Source of the DNA: CAVQCT01 sp964371785
Lineage (GTDB): Bacteria; Zixibacteria; MSB-5A5; GN15; FEB-12
Direction of reading: 5' to 3'
Length of the DNA stretch: 64,000 bases
Assembly (NCBI GenBank): GCA_964371785.1
Contig: CAYJOL010000004.1
Span: 186,001-250,000, forward strand
The position numbers and the translations under genes were made by a program. Below, one piece after another: positions 27,031 through 36,855 of this stretch (position 1 is the first letter of the stretch; each line of letters begins with the position of its first letter). A model generated the notes under the pieces. The model was not told where the DNA came from and searched no databases. It was given only the letters and a program-made list of their open reading frames with translations.

Positions 27031-28278
27031 ATGGTTGAATACAAATTCTCGTCGATGGCAACCCGGCTCCGTCGAACGGAAATTCGAGAGTTGCTCAAGC
27101 TGACCAGATTACCCGACACTATTTCATTCGGTGGAGGTCTGCCCGACCCGGCTATTTTCCCGTACAGCGCGGTCGAAGCTGCTTCGATGCGAGCCATTCG
27201 TGAAAGCGGCCGCCTCGCGCTTCAGTACAGCCCCACTGAAGGCGAGCCGTTGCTGAAAGACCAGATTGCGGCCTTCCAGAAGAGGCAGGGCGAAGAAGTC
27301 AGGCCGGAAGACATGATTATCGTATCATCGTCACAACAGGCGCTGGACTTGCTCGGTAAGGTATTTTTAGACGCCGGCGACGCTGTGATTGTCGAGAGGC
27401 CCTGCTATGTCGGGGCGATACAGTCTTTCCGCGCCATTGGAGCGGAATTTCACGGAATCGACATGGACCATGAAGGTATCATTCCTGAGAAGCTCGAGCA
27501 GACAGTAGCCGGCCTCATCAGCCGCAAGAAGAAACCCAAATTCATATACCTGATTCCTGATTTCCAGAATCCATCCGGACGGAACCTGAGTCTGGCCAGA
27601 CGCCGCCAGGTGCTGGCCATTGCATCTAAATATGACATCCCGATTGTCGAAGACAGCCCCTACCGGGAGCTTCGGTACTCCGGCGACCTACTGCCATCGA
27701 TTCGGTCTCTGGACGCCGATGGCCGGGTGATCCAGATGAAGACACTTTCGAAAATCTTTTGTCCCGGCTTCCGTCTCGGCTGGTTGATAGCTCCAGCCCC
27801 GGTTCTTGAGAAACTGATTATGGCGAAGCAGGGAACAGACCTCTGTACGTCCGCTTATGTTTCAATCGTAGCCGCCTACCTGCTGATGGACGGTCACATA
27901 GAGAAGCAGATCGACATAAGCAGAAAGCTATATGCTCGCAAAGCTGCCACCATGCTCCGTGCTCTCGATACCTACATGCCGGCCGACGAAGGTGTGACCT
28001 GGTCGCGGCCCGATGGCGGCATGTTTCTCTGGTTGACGCTTCCCCCATATATGGACACGGTTGAGATGATCCAGCAGGCGGTTCAAAAGCGGGTCGCCTA
28101 TGTAGTGGGGTCGGCTTTTTACACCGATGGTTCCGGCAGAAATGAGATGCGTCTCAACTTCTCGTATCCGACCGAAGAACAGATTGTGCTGGGCATCGAA
28201 AGACTTGCCGAATTGGTTCGGAACCGCCTGACCCAGGAGCTGGCCACCAGTTGCCGCACACTTTCGCAGGAGAGCTGA
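27031..28278 (+). CDS. PLP-dependent aminotransferase (2-aminoadipate/aromatic type, class I)
   Basis: 415 residues of fold-type I aminotransferase without a DNA-binding domain. Hallmarks are FGGGLPDPAIFPY at the N-terminus, LQYSPTEGEPLLKD, IPDFQNPSGRNLS, the lysine segment TLSKIFCPGFRLGW (about residue 240) and MRLNFSYP near the end. These match the LysN/2-aminoadipate aminotransferase group, which accepts several amino donors. The ATG follows AGGAG. It is divergent from the MocR regulator, with the candidate operator between them, and ends at a strong terminator. The exact substrate cannot be read from sequence. Confidence 0.9.
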   Translation: MVEYKFSSMATRLRRTEIRELLKLTRLPDTISFGGGLPDPAIFPYSAVEAASMRAIRESGRLALQYSPTEGEPLLKDQIAAFQKRQGEEVRPEDMIIVSSSQQALDLLGKVFLDAGDAVIVERPCYVGAIQSFRAIGAEFHGIDMDHEGIIPEKLEQTVAGLISRKKKPKFIYLIPDFQNPSGRNLSLARRRQVLAIASKYDIPIVEDSPYRELRYSGDLLPSIRSLDADGRVIQMKTLSKIFCPGFRLGWLIAPAPVLEKLIMAKQGTDLCTSAYVSIVAAYLLMDGHIEKQIDISRKLYARKAATMLRALDTYMPADEGVTWSRPDGGMFLWLTLPPYMDTVEMIQQAVQKRVAYVVGSAFYTDGSGRNEMRLNFSYPTEEQIVLGIERLAELVRNRLTQELATSCRTLSQES

Positions 28279-28310
28279 CTTCCAAGAGTAGGCTAAGATA
28301 CACGTTCGAT

Positions 28311-28344
28311 GACGCCGGTTTCATTCTGCCGGCGTCTTTTTTTT
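28311..28344 (+). terminator. Intrinsic terminator of the aminotransferase gene
   Basis: GACGCCGG (28311-28318) pairs with CCGGCGTC (28329-28336) around a 10-base loop, followed by eight consecutive T bases (28337-28344). A textbook rho-independent terminator. Confidence 0.92.
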
Positions 28345-28430
28345 GCCTCTCCTGTTGCATAAGTCGCCTATTTCCGTACCTTGACAGGCAGTGATTTTCA
28401 CAAGTGACTCCATGGGTTGAACGGCAGCAG

Positions 28431-29630
28431 ATGAGTGAACAAGGCAATCTCCCTCCGACCATCGATAACCGCCCGATGTTTATCTACTTGGCGGTCCTCA
28501 CGATGGCCTCTACACTCGGTCTTCAGGGATGGCGAACCCTGTTCGACAATTTCTCGGTCCGAGTCATCGGCCTGCAGGGTGACCAGATCGGAGTCATTCA
28601 ATCGATTCGAGAGGTCCCCGGTTTTCTCTCCCTGCTGGTGATTTATGTCATGTTTCTGCTGAAGGAGCACCGCGTCGCCTCCCTCTCCATCATGACCATG
28701 GGCGTGGGGATCGGCCTGACCGGATATTTCCCCAGCTATGTCGGGTTGATTGGCACCACTTTCATCATGAGTGTCGGATTCCACTATTTCGACACGGCCA
28801 ACCAGTCGCTGACCCTGCAGTACTTCGACCGAAAACAATCCCCCGTCGTGCTGGGACGGTTGCGGAGTATCTCCGCTGCGTCGAATATCGCCGCAGGCAT
28901 TCTCATTTTTGTCCTCACCCCGGTCTTATCGTTCTCGCAACTGTTTCTTGTGCTCGGCGGAATTATATTCGCCTCGGGTCTTTGGAGTTTCACGCGTCAA
29001 CCCACCGACAAAAACATTGTCCCTCAACGACGAAAGATGATTATTCGAAAACGATACTGGCTCTATTACTTCCTGACCTTCATGGCCGGCGCCCGTCGTC
29101 AGATAATTGTAGCTTTCGCCATCTACCTGCTCGTGCGCAAATTCGACTACAGCGTGCAGGAGATCACTATTCTCTTCTTGGTCAACAACGGTATCAACTA
29201 TTTCCTGAGCCCGATGATCGGCCGGGCTATCTTGAAACTCGGGGAACGGCGCGTTCTCTCCCTTGAGTACTTCTCGCTCATCTTTATTTTTGTCGCCTAT
29301 GCTTACGTGGATTCAAAACTTGTGGTGGCGCTCCTGTATATCGCCGACCAGATCTTCTTCAACTTTGCCATTGCAATTCGGACCTTCTTCCAAAAAATCG
29401 CGGACCCACAGGATATCGCGCCCTCGACAGCAGTCGGATTCACAATTAACCATATCGGCGCGGTGATCTTTCCACTGGTCGGGGGTCTGCTCTGGATGGT
29501 CGATTACCGGATTCCTTTCATTGCCGCCGCCGTCATGAGTATAATATCGCTGGTGGCCGCCCAGATGATCACCGGACAGGTCCGCCGCGCTTTGGTTCGG
29601 GAGCAGGCACAGGCGGAATCACTCCCGTAA
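28431..29630 (+). CDS. MFS-family transporter
   Basis: About 399 residues with roughly 12 hydrophobic segments and no large soluble domain. MASTLGLQGWRTLFDNFSV at the N-terminus, a central basic loop (QPTDKNIVPQRRKMIIRKRYW) and a second half of six helices fit the major facilitator fold. The ATG at 28431 is chosen over the GTG at 28404, which adds nine residues without a better ribosome site. The subfamily and substrate are not evident. A terminator isolates it from the upstream aminotransferase gene. Confidence 0.8.
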   Translation: MSEQGNLPPTIDNRPMFIYLAVLTMASTLGLQGWRTLFDNFSVRVIGLQGDQIGVIQSIREVPGFLSLLVIYVMFLLKEHRVASLSIMTMGVGIGLTGYFPSYVGLIGTTFIMSVGFHYFDTANQSLTLQYFDRKQSPVVLGRLRSISAASNIAAGILIFVLTPVLSFSQLFLVLGGIIFASGLWSFTRQPTDKNIVPQRRKMIIRKRYWLYYFLTFMAGARRQIIVAFAIYLLVRKFDYSVQEITILFLVNNGINYFLSPMIGRAILKLGERRVLSLEYFSLIFIFVAYAYVDSKLVVALLYIADQIFFNFAIAIRTFFQKIADPQDIAPSTAVGFTINHIGAVIFPLVGGLLWMVDYRIPFIAAAVMSIISLVAAQMITGQVRRALVREQAQAESLP

Positions 29631-29728
29631 CGAAAGATTGCCGCGTTCCTTGGTTCCGGTTTCATATTGCGTCCTGACCCTTGATTGCTCTATATTCCCT
29701 GGTAGAAATCAACCACATTATTCTGGCA

Positions 29729-30400
29729 ATGACTGATTATTATCAAAAGCATTTGAGCGGCGAGCGACTTCGCCGATGCTACGATCTCGCCCCACCCCGC
29801 ATTCGACAGTACCTTCAGGCAGAAATCGAAGTTGTAGTCAGCCTGCTTGATCGGTCCTGCAATCTGCTGGAGCTCGGTTGCGGATACGGAAGGGCGCTTC
29901 TGCCTCTGAGCGAGCATTTCGAATCGGTCACCGGTATCGATACTTCGACTGACAGCCTCTTCCTCGCCCGCAAGCTGACCGCCAACTTCGCCAACTGCTA
30001 TCTTGCACCTATGGATGCAAGAAGGCTGGCTTTCGCCGACTGTTCATTTGACGCTGTCATCTGCATTCAGAACGGATTATCTGCATTTCATGTTGACCCA
30101 AAATTGCTGGTGCGGGAGGCGAAACGGGTCTGCCGTCACGGAGGAATCGTGGTCTTTACAAGCTATGCCGAGGGCATATGGAACGACCGTCTGCATTGGT
30201 TCGAATTGCAGGCCCGCCAGAATCTGGTAGGCGAGATCGACTACGACCGGACCGGCGACGGCCAGATTGTCTGCAAAGACGGCTTTACCGCAACCACCTT
30301 CTCCCTTGCCGGATTCCGCCAGCTCATCGAAGAACTCGATTTGCACGCTGATATCTTTGAATATGACAATTCCGTGGTCGTGTGCAAAATCGGTCTATGA
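29729..30400 (+). CDS. Class I SAM-dependent methyltransferase
   Basis: About 223 residues. Motif I (LLELGCGYGRALLPL), the acidic end of strand 2 (VTGIDTSTDSL), LAFADCSFDAVICIQN (motif III region) and VCRHGGIVVFTSY are all typical of the Rossmann-like methyltransferase fold. The substrate is unknown. The frame is open from a TTG at 29681, but the ATG at 29729 starts just before the first helix (MTDYYQKHLSGE). Neither has a ribosome site. A TATATT at 29691-29696 upstream could be its -10 box. Confidence 0.82.
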   Translation: MTDYYQKHLSGERLRRCYDLAPPRIRQYLQAEIEVVVSLLDRSCNLLELGCGYGRALLPLSEHFESVTGIDTSTDSLFLARKLTANFANCYLAPMDARRLAFADCSFDAVICIQNGLSAFHVDPKLLVREAKRVCRHGGIVVFTSYAEGIWNDRLHWFELQARQNLVGEIDYDRTGDGQIVCKDGFTATTFSLAGFRQLIEELDLHADIFEYDNSVVVCKIGL

Positions 30401-30416
30401 TCGCATTCAAATGTGA

Positions 30417-30445
30417 TTGACACGTCCCTCTGACCAGATTAGTAT
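30417..30445 (+). promoter_or_regulatory. Sigma70-type promoter of the DinB gene
   Basis: TTGACA at 30417-30422 and TAGTAT at 30440-30445 with a 17-base spacer. Transcription from about 30452 would leave a leader of about 30 bases carrying the GAGGA site before the ATG at 30481. Confidence 0.5.
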
Positions 30446-30480
30446 ACAGACAAAGATCAAACTTCGAATGTGAGGATGCA

Positions 30481-30990
30481 ATGGTGGCAAAATCGGCTGA
30501 TCTCGGAATCAAACTGCTGCTTGAACTGATCGATCAAGCCTATGACAAGAGCGCGTGGCACGGCACCAACCTTCGCGGCTCCCTGCGCGGACTGAGCCCG
30601 GAACAACTCCTCTGGCGTCCGGGCAAGGGACGGCACAATATCTGGGAAGTCATGCTGCACACGGCCTATTGGAAGTACATAGTCGTCCGGCGCTTGACTG
30701 ATGGCTCCAAAGGTGAATTCGAGCGCTCACCCAGCAATTGGCCGGAAATTCCGGACAAGTGCGACACCGCAACTTGGAAGAAAGATAGCGGCCTGCTGAC
30801 GAAATATCACAAACTGCTGCACGATGCGGTGGCGAGTTTCCCAGCCGATAGGCTTTTCATCGTTCCGCCGAAAGCCAAGCGGACTTACGCGCAGTATATA
30901 TATGGAATCGCGTCACACGACCTGTACCACGCCGGACAAATCCAGTTGCTCAAACGTTTGCAGAAGTCGACCGGACAAAAATCAGCCTGA
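30481..30990 (+). CDS. DinB-family protein
   Basis: 169 residues in a four-helix-bundle DinB/YfiT-like pattern. LRGLSPEQLLWRPGKGRHNIWEVMLHTAYW supplies the first metal-binding His, and SHDLYHAGQIQLLKR the C-terminal HxxxH pair. DinB proteins are metal-dependent transferases or of unknown function; some use low-molecular-weight thiols. The gene has its own promoter and a good ribosome site. Its end overlaps the convergent Rossmann-fold gene by 9 bases. Confidence 0.88.
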   Translation: MVAKSADLGIKLLLELIDQAYDKSAWHGTNLRGSLRGLSPEQLLWRPGKGRHNIWEVMLHTAYWKYIVVRRLTDGSKGEFERSPSNWPEIPDKCDTATWKKDSGLLTKYHKLLHDAVASFPADRLFIVPPKAKRTYAQYIYGIASHDLYHAGQIQLLKRLQKSTGQKSA

Positions 30991-31653
30991 CGCCTGACTC
31001 CCGATCTCGGCAATCTGTTCGGATTCATAAACGTGAACCCCCGCGGACACTTGTAGTGAGACGGCGAACATCGCCGAGGCGACTACTCGGGCATGAATCG
31101 GCCGATATCGTTTGAGCCCCCCGACCATAAGCGGCGCAAGCGCAGTCATGACCGCTGTACTTACTCTCTCACCGGCCCGATATTCGGTTCTGTCATCCAG
31201 CAGAAGTGAAGGACGAAAAATCGATATTGAATCTATTTTACATCGGCTTATCACCTGCTCGGTCTCGCCTTTCACACGACTGTAAAAAACCCGGGACTCC
31301 GGATTCGCTCCGATCGAGCTGATCAGCAAAAAACGCGGTACACCGGCTTGTTCACATGCCCGGGCCAAATAGCTGACATACTCACGATCCACCATGCGGA
31401 ACATCGCCTGACTCCCGGCTTTCTTGATGGTTGTTCCCAGACAACAAAAGCAAGCCGATACAGACTGATTAAACAAATCGTGAGGCAGATGGGAATAATC
31501 AACGACTCTCTGCATGAGCTTGGCGTGATCTACCGAGAGCTTCGTTCGTCCAATCGACGTTACATGGTCATACTGTCCTGAATCCAAAAGGATCTTGAGC
31601 AGATACCCGCCCGTCAATCCACTTGCTCCGGCGATTAAGGCCTGTGCTGACAT
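30982..31653 (-). CDS. NAD(P)-binding Rossmann-fold protein (HTATIP2/YbjT-like)
   Basis: 223 residues beginning with the nucleotide-binding strand-turn-helix IAGASGLTGGYLLKIL. CFCCLGTTIKKAGS and FLLISSIGANPESRVFYSRVKGE carry the Ser/Tyr-xxx-Lys region of atypical short-chain dehydrogenases. This layout fits the oxidoreductase HTATIP2/TIP30-like and YbjT groups. The substrate is unknown. A GGGTGA sequence before the ATG is a weak ribosome site. Confidence 0.8.
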   Translation of the reverse strand: MSAQALIAGASGLTGGYLLKILLDSGQYDHVTSIGRTKLSVDHAKLMQRVVDYSHLPHDLFNQSVSACFCCLGTTIKKAGSQAMFRMVDREYVSYLARACEQAGVPRFLLISSIGANPESRVFYSRVKGETEQVISRCKIDSISIFRPSLLLDDRTEYRAGERVSTAVMTALAPLMVGGLKRYRPIHARVVASAMFAVSLQVSAGVHVYESEQIAEIGSQASG

Positions 31654-31750
31654 GATTCACCCATCGGATAAAAGAGTTCTATGCTGCCGTTACATCAAGT
31701 ATACACTTTGGGCTGGACAAAAAAAAGACAAATGAAGAGCTTGGATTAGC

Positions 31751-33433
31751 TTAACGGAGAGTGTTGAACTCTGACTGGCCGAGCCGGTCCAGCAGGTGGC
31801 ACCCCTCGATGAGAATAGAATCGATACTCCGGTCGTTGTTGGGTTCCGGCAGGTCATCGCGGCTTATCGGATCAACACTCCAGATTCCCGCCTTCCAGGT
31901 AAGACCATCGTACACCGCTTCGGCGCCATACTTGTCGTCGCAGGCGGCATAAGTCAATTTCCCGTGATCGAGAAACATGGTCAGGTGTTTGCCTGAACCC
32001 GTGACACTGATGCGGACTGTCTTGTCTCCCGGTCCCATCGCCTGCAGCAGGTCGATCACATTCATATCTTTGAGCGTCCCATGTGTGCCCATGTCATGGA
32101 GGGTCTGTATCCGTTCTCCCTTTTCCTTTTCCAACCGTGATCTCATGCGATTGAGTTTGATCACCAGCGACTGCCACTCCGGATCGATCGGTACGATATC
32201 TTCCACGCCTCGGGTGAGCAGCCAGTTGAGATTGGCGACTGTAGTGAAATCGGTAAGTATGTACGTAGGAACCCTGTCCATGACATAACCGTTGGCCGCC
32301 AGCTCACCGATCATCGCCGCCACCTCATCCGCGTTCCCATGCCTGCATAGCAGAACGATATCGGCCCCCTCACGTTTGAAGTGTTTGGCACAGTCCTGAA
32401 TTGTTTCAGACTGGTGCACCACAAACAGATTTGTCTCCAATTTGTGTTTCAGGCGCGATGATTCCGCGCCCACCGGCGCGTGCAGAAGTAACCGTGAGCG
32501 GGAATTGGCTTCACCGATCGGAATCGGCATAGTTTTGCCGAACCCGCCGCCGGCCGGTATCGTTTGGGGTTCGGCCTCGTGCTCATCCACCAGAACGAAT
32601 TCGCTGATCCCGGTGAAAAATCGCACATTCGCCCGCGGTGCGCGGTCCCTCAGTTGGAGAAGCAGATCCACGGCGAGGTCACTGAAGTTCGAATGAATGA
32701 ACACATGGGTGAAGCGGAGCTTTTCGCAGTACTGCAGGCCCACCTGGGGGTCGCTCACAATGCGCACGGCACAGTTGTCGTGGCGCAGTGACTGGGCCAG
32801 ATACTTCACCATCGCCCCTTCCGGAGCAAGTATCAGCACCCTGGTCGGCAGAGTCGACTCCGACAGCGACCATAGCGACTCCTCAAGGTCAATTGCCGGT
32901 ACCGGCGCTTTGCCCGTCGATGCAGAAGCTGTGAGCATCTGATCGCTCAGGCTATCGTCGAAATCTTCCGATTCCCGGCTATCCGAACTCTCGCCGCCGA
33001 CACACGATTCACGGTAGTATGTCAACAGACTGCACTTCAGATCCGTCTCAAGCGCCACGCAGTATTTGATGTCACTTCCGGGCAAAAGGGAATCCAATTC
33101 TGCTTTTAGCGACGGGTCTTTGGGATTGGCGCAGGCGAGCGTCAGGCAACCGGATTGTTCGTCATAGGCCAGGGGAATAACTTTAAGCCGCCAGGCCTCG
33201 GAAGCCGGTAGTTTACCAAGCGCCGTCGAGTCAACTTCGGCCGTCCGCAAATCAATATCGGGACATCCCGACATATAGCTCAGCACCTGGAGCAATTCCA
33301 CTCGGCCTGCATAGCCGAAGCGAAGCAGGTGGTCGGCAATACTCCCTCCGTACCTGCCTGCCGACGCAACCGCCTCCCTGAGCTCATCCGGGGTGACTAT
33401 ATCTCTATATGATAATGGTCTTGTATCAACCAT
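31751..33433 (-). CDS. MshEN / two pseudo-receiver / DUF4388 (PATAN) protein
   Basis: 560 residues in four parts. Residues 1-150 resemble the MshEN (GspE N-terminal) domain, known in some proteins to bind c-di-GMP (DIVTPDELREAVASAGRYGG, KVIPLAYDEQSGCLTLACANP). Two receiver-like folds follow (about 197-275 and 318-440), but the phospho-acceptor Asp is missing: the strand-3 ends read VFIHSNFSD and IVLLCRHGN. The C-terminal ~105 residues (DMNVIDLLQAMGPGDKTVRI, MFLDHGKLTYAACDDKYG) match DUF4388/PATAN, a domain of two-component and motility regulators. Probably a cytoplasmic signalling scaffold. It is apparently alone; the dnaE2 stop lies 285 bases upstream. Confidence 0.75.
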   Translation of the reverse strand: MVDTRPLSYRDIVTPDELREAVASAGRYGGSIADHLLRFGYAGRVELLQVLSYMSGCPDIDLRTAEVDSTALGKLPASEAWRLKVIPLAYDEQSGCLTLACANPKDPSLKAELDSLLPGSDIKYCVALETDLKCSLLTYYRESCVGGESSDSRESEDFDDSLSDQMLTASASTGKAPVPAIDLEESLWSLSESTLPTRVLILAPEGAMVKYLAQSLRHDNCAVRIVSDPQVGLQYCEKLRFTHVFIHSNFSDLAVDLLLQLRDRAPRANVRFFTGISEFVLVDEHEAEPQTIPAGGGFGKTMPIPIGEANSRSRLLLHAPVGAESSRLKHKLETNLFVVHQSETIQDCAKHFKREGADIVLLCRHGNADEVAAMIGELAANGYVMDRVPTYILTDFTTVANLNWLLTRGVEDIVPIDPEWQSLVIKLNRMRSRLEKEKGERIQTLHDMGTHGTLKDMNVIDLLQAMGPGDKTVRISVTGSGKHLTMFLDHGKLTYAACDDKYGAEAVYDGLTWKAGIWSVDPISRDDLPEPNNDRSIDSILIEGCHLLDRLGQSEFNTLR

Positions 33434-33717
33434 GGTTCGTTTGGGCAGTCCGCTCCACTTGCCCCGCTCAATTGGCAGGGTGTACGAAAACTGAGAAGAC
33501 TTTCTTCGACACCTGCACGGGGTATATTTGGTTTTCGAGCACTATTTTCTTATTTAATCGGCTTATTTGCAAATTTGTTGACGGGAGGAAATCGGGAAAT
33601 TGGACCAGGAAGCCTTACTTCTTTTTAGCTATTGTGACACAACGACTTACGCCGTCGTCTCGGATCATTCAAGACAGACGTTCGGCGATGATACAGACAG
33701 GGAAAATCTGAGCGTTT

Positions 33718-36700
33718 TCATTTAAAATCTCTGGATTTAAAAGCTATTTGCTTGTCATCCAGATGGAGCGGGTAAAATCTCTCCCCCATGACATTGATGA
33801 CGCCATCTTTCTTTTCCAGCGTTCCCTGGACCAACAAAGCGGAGGATCCGATAAGTTCCACTCGATACTGTTTAGCCAGATTAGGCCTGACGATTATATT
33901 GGCAAACCCAGTCTCATCTTCAAGCGTGATAAACATAAATCCTTTGGCTGTCCCCGGTCGTTGGCGAATTACTACTACCCCGGCGATTAGCACCGATGCC
34001 TGGTTTGTCTTATCTAGAAGATCGGCAGCGGAGCTGATTCCGCGCTGAGCCAGATTCTCACGCACTACCGACATCGGATGTGGGCCGGTCGACAAATCCA
34101 ATCCCCTGAAATCGGCCGCTACTGTCTCAAAAATTCCCATCTCCGGCAGAAGTTCCCTGCCGGTATCGTCCTGTGCGAATTTCATCTCCAGTTCACCCCT
34201 TTTTCGAATCGCCAGCATCTCCCAGAGCGCTTCGCGTCGCTTCAACCCAAAGCAATCAAATGCTCCCACCATCGCAAGCTGCTCCAAAGAGTCCTTGTCA
34301 AGGTTGGTCCGGTAGACAAAATCCTCAAGCGAAGCAAAAGGACCTTTGCCTAATTCACGTTCCAGTATTTCTTTTGAAGTCGGTCCAAGTTTTTTTACAT
34401 ACCTGAATCCCAATCTGATAGCATCGCCTGCTGTTGCACAATCCCAGTTGCTTTTCAGCACGTCTACCGGCAATACCTTGATTCCCCGCCTCTGTGCTTC
34501 GTAGATAATAGTCGCGGGCGTATAAAATCCCATCGGTTGGGCGTTCAACAACGAACAATAAAATTCCAGCGGGTAATACACTTTGAAAAACGCCGAGACG
34601 TACACAAGCAGCGCGAAGGAGGCCGCGTGTGACTCGGCGAATCCAAAATCTGCGAACGACGCCAGCTGCAGAAAAATCTTTTCCGCAGCCTCCCTGCTGT
34701 ACCCGTTTTTGAGCATACCGTCGATAAGCGCCATACTGAGCGCATCGATCTTCTCCCGCGACCGCTTATGCCCCATGGATCGCCTGAGCTCATCCGCCTG
34801 GCTCGCCGAGAACCCCGCCGCAGTAATGGCCACCCGCATTCCCTGTTCCTGAAACAAGGGAACACCGAGAGTTCTTTTCAAAATCGGCTCCAGGGATGGA
34901 TGCGGGTAGGTTACTTTTTCTTCACCATTGCGCCTTCGAAGATACGGGTGGACCATGTCGCCCTGGATCGGTCCCGGGCGAATCAACGCCACCTCGACCA
35001 CAAGGTCATAGAACTTGCGGGGCTTATGTCTCGGCAGAGTGTTCATTTGCGCCCGTGATTCTACCTGAAAGACGCCGACTGTATCTGCCCGGCACATGAG
35101 TTCGTACACTCGCGGATCATCATAAGACAGTCTTGCCGGATCGATAACAACGCCATGATTCGTCTTGACTAAGCATATAGCCATATCGATGAGTGTGAGC
35201 ATGCCCAGACCGAGCAGGTCGATTTTGGCCATCCCGATATCCCCCGCATCATCCTTGTCCCATTGAATCACGCTCCTGTCCGGCATGGTGGCGTTTTCGA
35301 TCGGGACCAGCTCAGAGAGCGGACGACGAGTAATAATCATGCCGCCGACATGAATTCCCAGGTGCCTCGGGAAGCCTTGTATCTGTTCGCATAACTCGGT
35401 GAGCAACTGTACCCTCCGGTCGGAGCGATTCAGCCGGGCATCCTGAAGGCGCTGCGGGATCTCCTCGCCCCGGGAATAGTAATCCATAATTTTGGACATC
35501 TTGTTTACATCATCCTGGGAAAACCCGAGCGCTTTGCCCACATCGCGAACCGATGACCTCCCGCGGTATGAGATCACCTCACAGACCATTGCGGCATGTT
35601 CACGACCGTATTTCTCGTACACATATTGAATGACTTCCTCCCGGCGAGTATGGGCGATATCGATATCGATATCCGGCGGATCCGTTCGCTCTTCTGAAAT
35701 AAACCGCTCGAATAGCAGGTCAAGTTTGATTGGATCCACCGCCGTTATCGCCAGGCAATAACAGACCGCGGAGTTGGCCGCCGAACCTCTCCCCTGGCAG
35801 AGAATCCCTCGCTCCCGGCAAAATCGAACAATGTCCCAGACAATGAGAAAATACCCTGAAAAATCCAACCGATGTATCAAGTCCAATTCATGTTCAAGCT
35901 GCTTTATCACACGTGCTGTTAATTCGCCGTAGCGCTCCCGGGCGCCTTCGTAGGTAAGTTTGTGAAGGTAGCTGTATGATGTTTCATCAGGAGGAAGCGC
36001 GAAGTCCGGCAACGAAGTATTCAACTCGTTCATATCAAGATCACACAGCTCGGCGATGTGCACGGAAGTATAGAGCGATTCAGGACAGGCTGAGAATCTT
36101 TTCTTCATCTGCGCGAACGATTTCAGATACCGCTCACCGTTTGGATACAACAGCTCCGCCGCTTCATCGAGATTGGTGCGATTTCTGATGCAAGTCAATA
36201 GATCCTGGAGTTTCCGGCGGTCCCTGGTAGCATAGTAGACATTATTGGTTGCTACGGTAGAAATACCCAGTCGCTTACCGAGTTCGACGAGACGGGCACA
36301 AAGAAAATCGTGCACGGGGAGATTGTGATGCACCAGTTCAAAGTAAAAGCTCCGTGAACCGAATATTTCGGCATATAATGCCGCCTGTTTACGCGCATTT
36401 TCGATTTCGCCGTCTATCAACAGCTGATCAAACATCGTGCCGGAAAGCGCGAACAACCCTTCGCTATACTCGGCTATAAGATTCCGCGTCACTCTTGCCT
36501 GTCCCTTAGTCCCCGCCAGTTGAGCTTTTGAGATCAACCGGCTGAGATTTGCGTACCCATGCTTGTTCTTTGCCAGAACAACCAGTACGCGTTTATCTTC
36601 AAGCACAAGTTCCGCACCGAATATCGGGTGGATCTTCGAGACTCGACAGGCTTCGTTGAATCGTACCGCCCCGTATAATCCGTTCTGATCGGTTAGCGCC

Positions 36701-36855
36701 AACGCGTTATATCTGAGTTCGACCGCCCGCTTCACCAGTTCCTCCGGATGACTCGCCCCCTGCAAAAACGAGAAATTCGAGTGGCAATGTAACTCGACAT
36801 ACCCTTCTTGAGTTTTTCCTGTACGTTTCAATCGAACACCCCCTGCAGGTACCAT
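33718..36855 (-). CDS. dnaE2: Error-prone DNA polymerase DnaE2 (ImuC)
   Basis: 1045 residues of a bacterial C-family polymerase alpha subunit. The PHP domain opens with ELHCHSNFSFLQGASHPEE. The palm carries PDIDIDIAHTRREEVIQYV with the catalytic aspartates, and CQGRGSAANSAVCYCL precedes it. Helix-hairpin-helix and OB-fold segments follow (VVVIRQRPGTAKGFMFITLED). The length and the imuA-imuB context identify DnaE2, which does translesion synthesis after DNA damage, rather than replicative DnaE1 (usually ~1150 or more). The ATG has GAAGGA 5-6 bases upstream and overlaps the end of imuB by 28 bases, so translation is coupled. Confidence 0.94.
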   Translation of the reverse strand: MVPAGGVRLKRTGKTQEGYVELHCHSNFSFLQGASHPEELVKRAVELRYNALALTDQNGLYGAVRFNEACRVSKIHPIFGAELVLEDKRVLVVLAKNKHGYANLSRLISKAQLAGTKGQARVTRNLIAEYSEGLFALSGTMFDQLLIDGEIENARKQAALYAEIFGSRSFYFELVHHNLPVHDFLCARLVELGKRLGISTVATNNVYYATRDRRKLQDLLTCIRNRTNLDEAAELLYPNGERYLKSFAQMKKRFSACPESLYTSVHIAELCDLDMNELNTSLPDFALPPDETSYSYLHKLTYEGARERYGELTARVIKQLEHELDLIHRLDFSGYFLIVWDIVRFCRERGILCQGRGSAANSAVCYCLAITAVDPIKLDLLFERFISEERTDPPDIDIDIAHTRREEVIQYVYEKYGREHAAMVCEVISYRGRSSVRDVGKALGFSQDDVNKMSKIMDYYSRGEEIPQRLQDARLNRSDRRVQLLTELCEQIQGFPRHLGIHVGGMIITRRPLSELVPIENATMPDRSVIQWDKDDAGDIGMAKIDLLGLGMLTLIDMAICLVKTNHGVVIDPARLSYDDPRVYELMCRADTVGVFQVESRAQMNTLPRHKPRKFYDLVVEVALIRPGPIQGDMVHPYLRRRNGEEKVTYPHPSLEPILKRTLGVPLFQEQGMRVAITAAGFSASQADELRRSMGHKRSREKIDALSMALIDGMLKNGYSREAAEKIFLQLASFADFGFAESHAASFALLVYVSAFFKVYYPLEFYCSLLNAQPMGFYTPATIIYEAQRRGIKVLPVDVLKSNWDCATAGDAIRLGFRYVKKLGPTSKEILERELGKGPFASLEDFVYRTNLDKDSLEQLAMVGAFDCFGLKRREALWEMLAIRKRGELEMKFAQDDTGRELLPEMGIFETVAADFRGLDLSTGPHPMSVVRENLAQRGISSAADLLDKTNQASVLIAGVVVIRQRPGTAKGFMFITLEDETGFANIIVRPNLAKQYRVELIGSSALLVQGTLEKKDGVINVMGERFYPLHLDDKQIAFKSRDFK

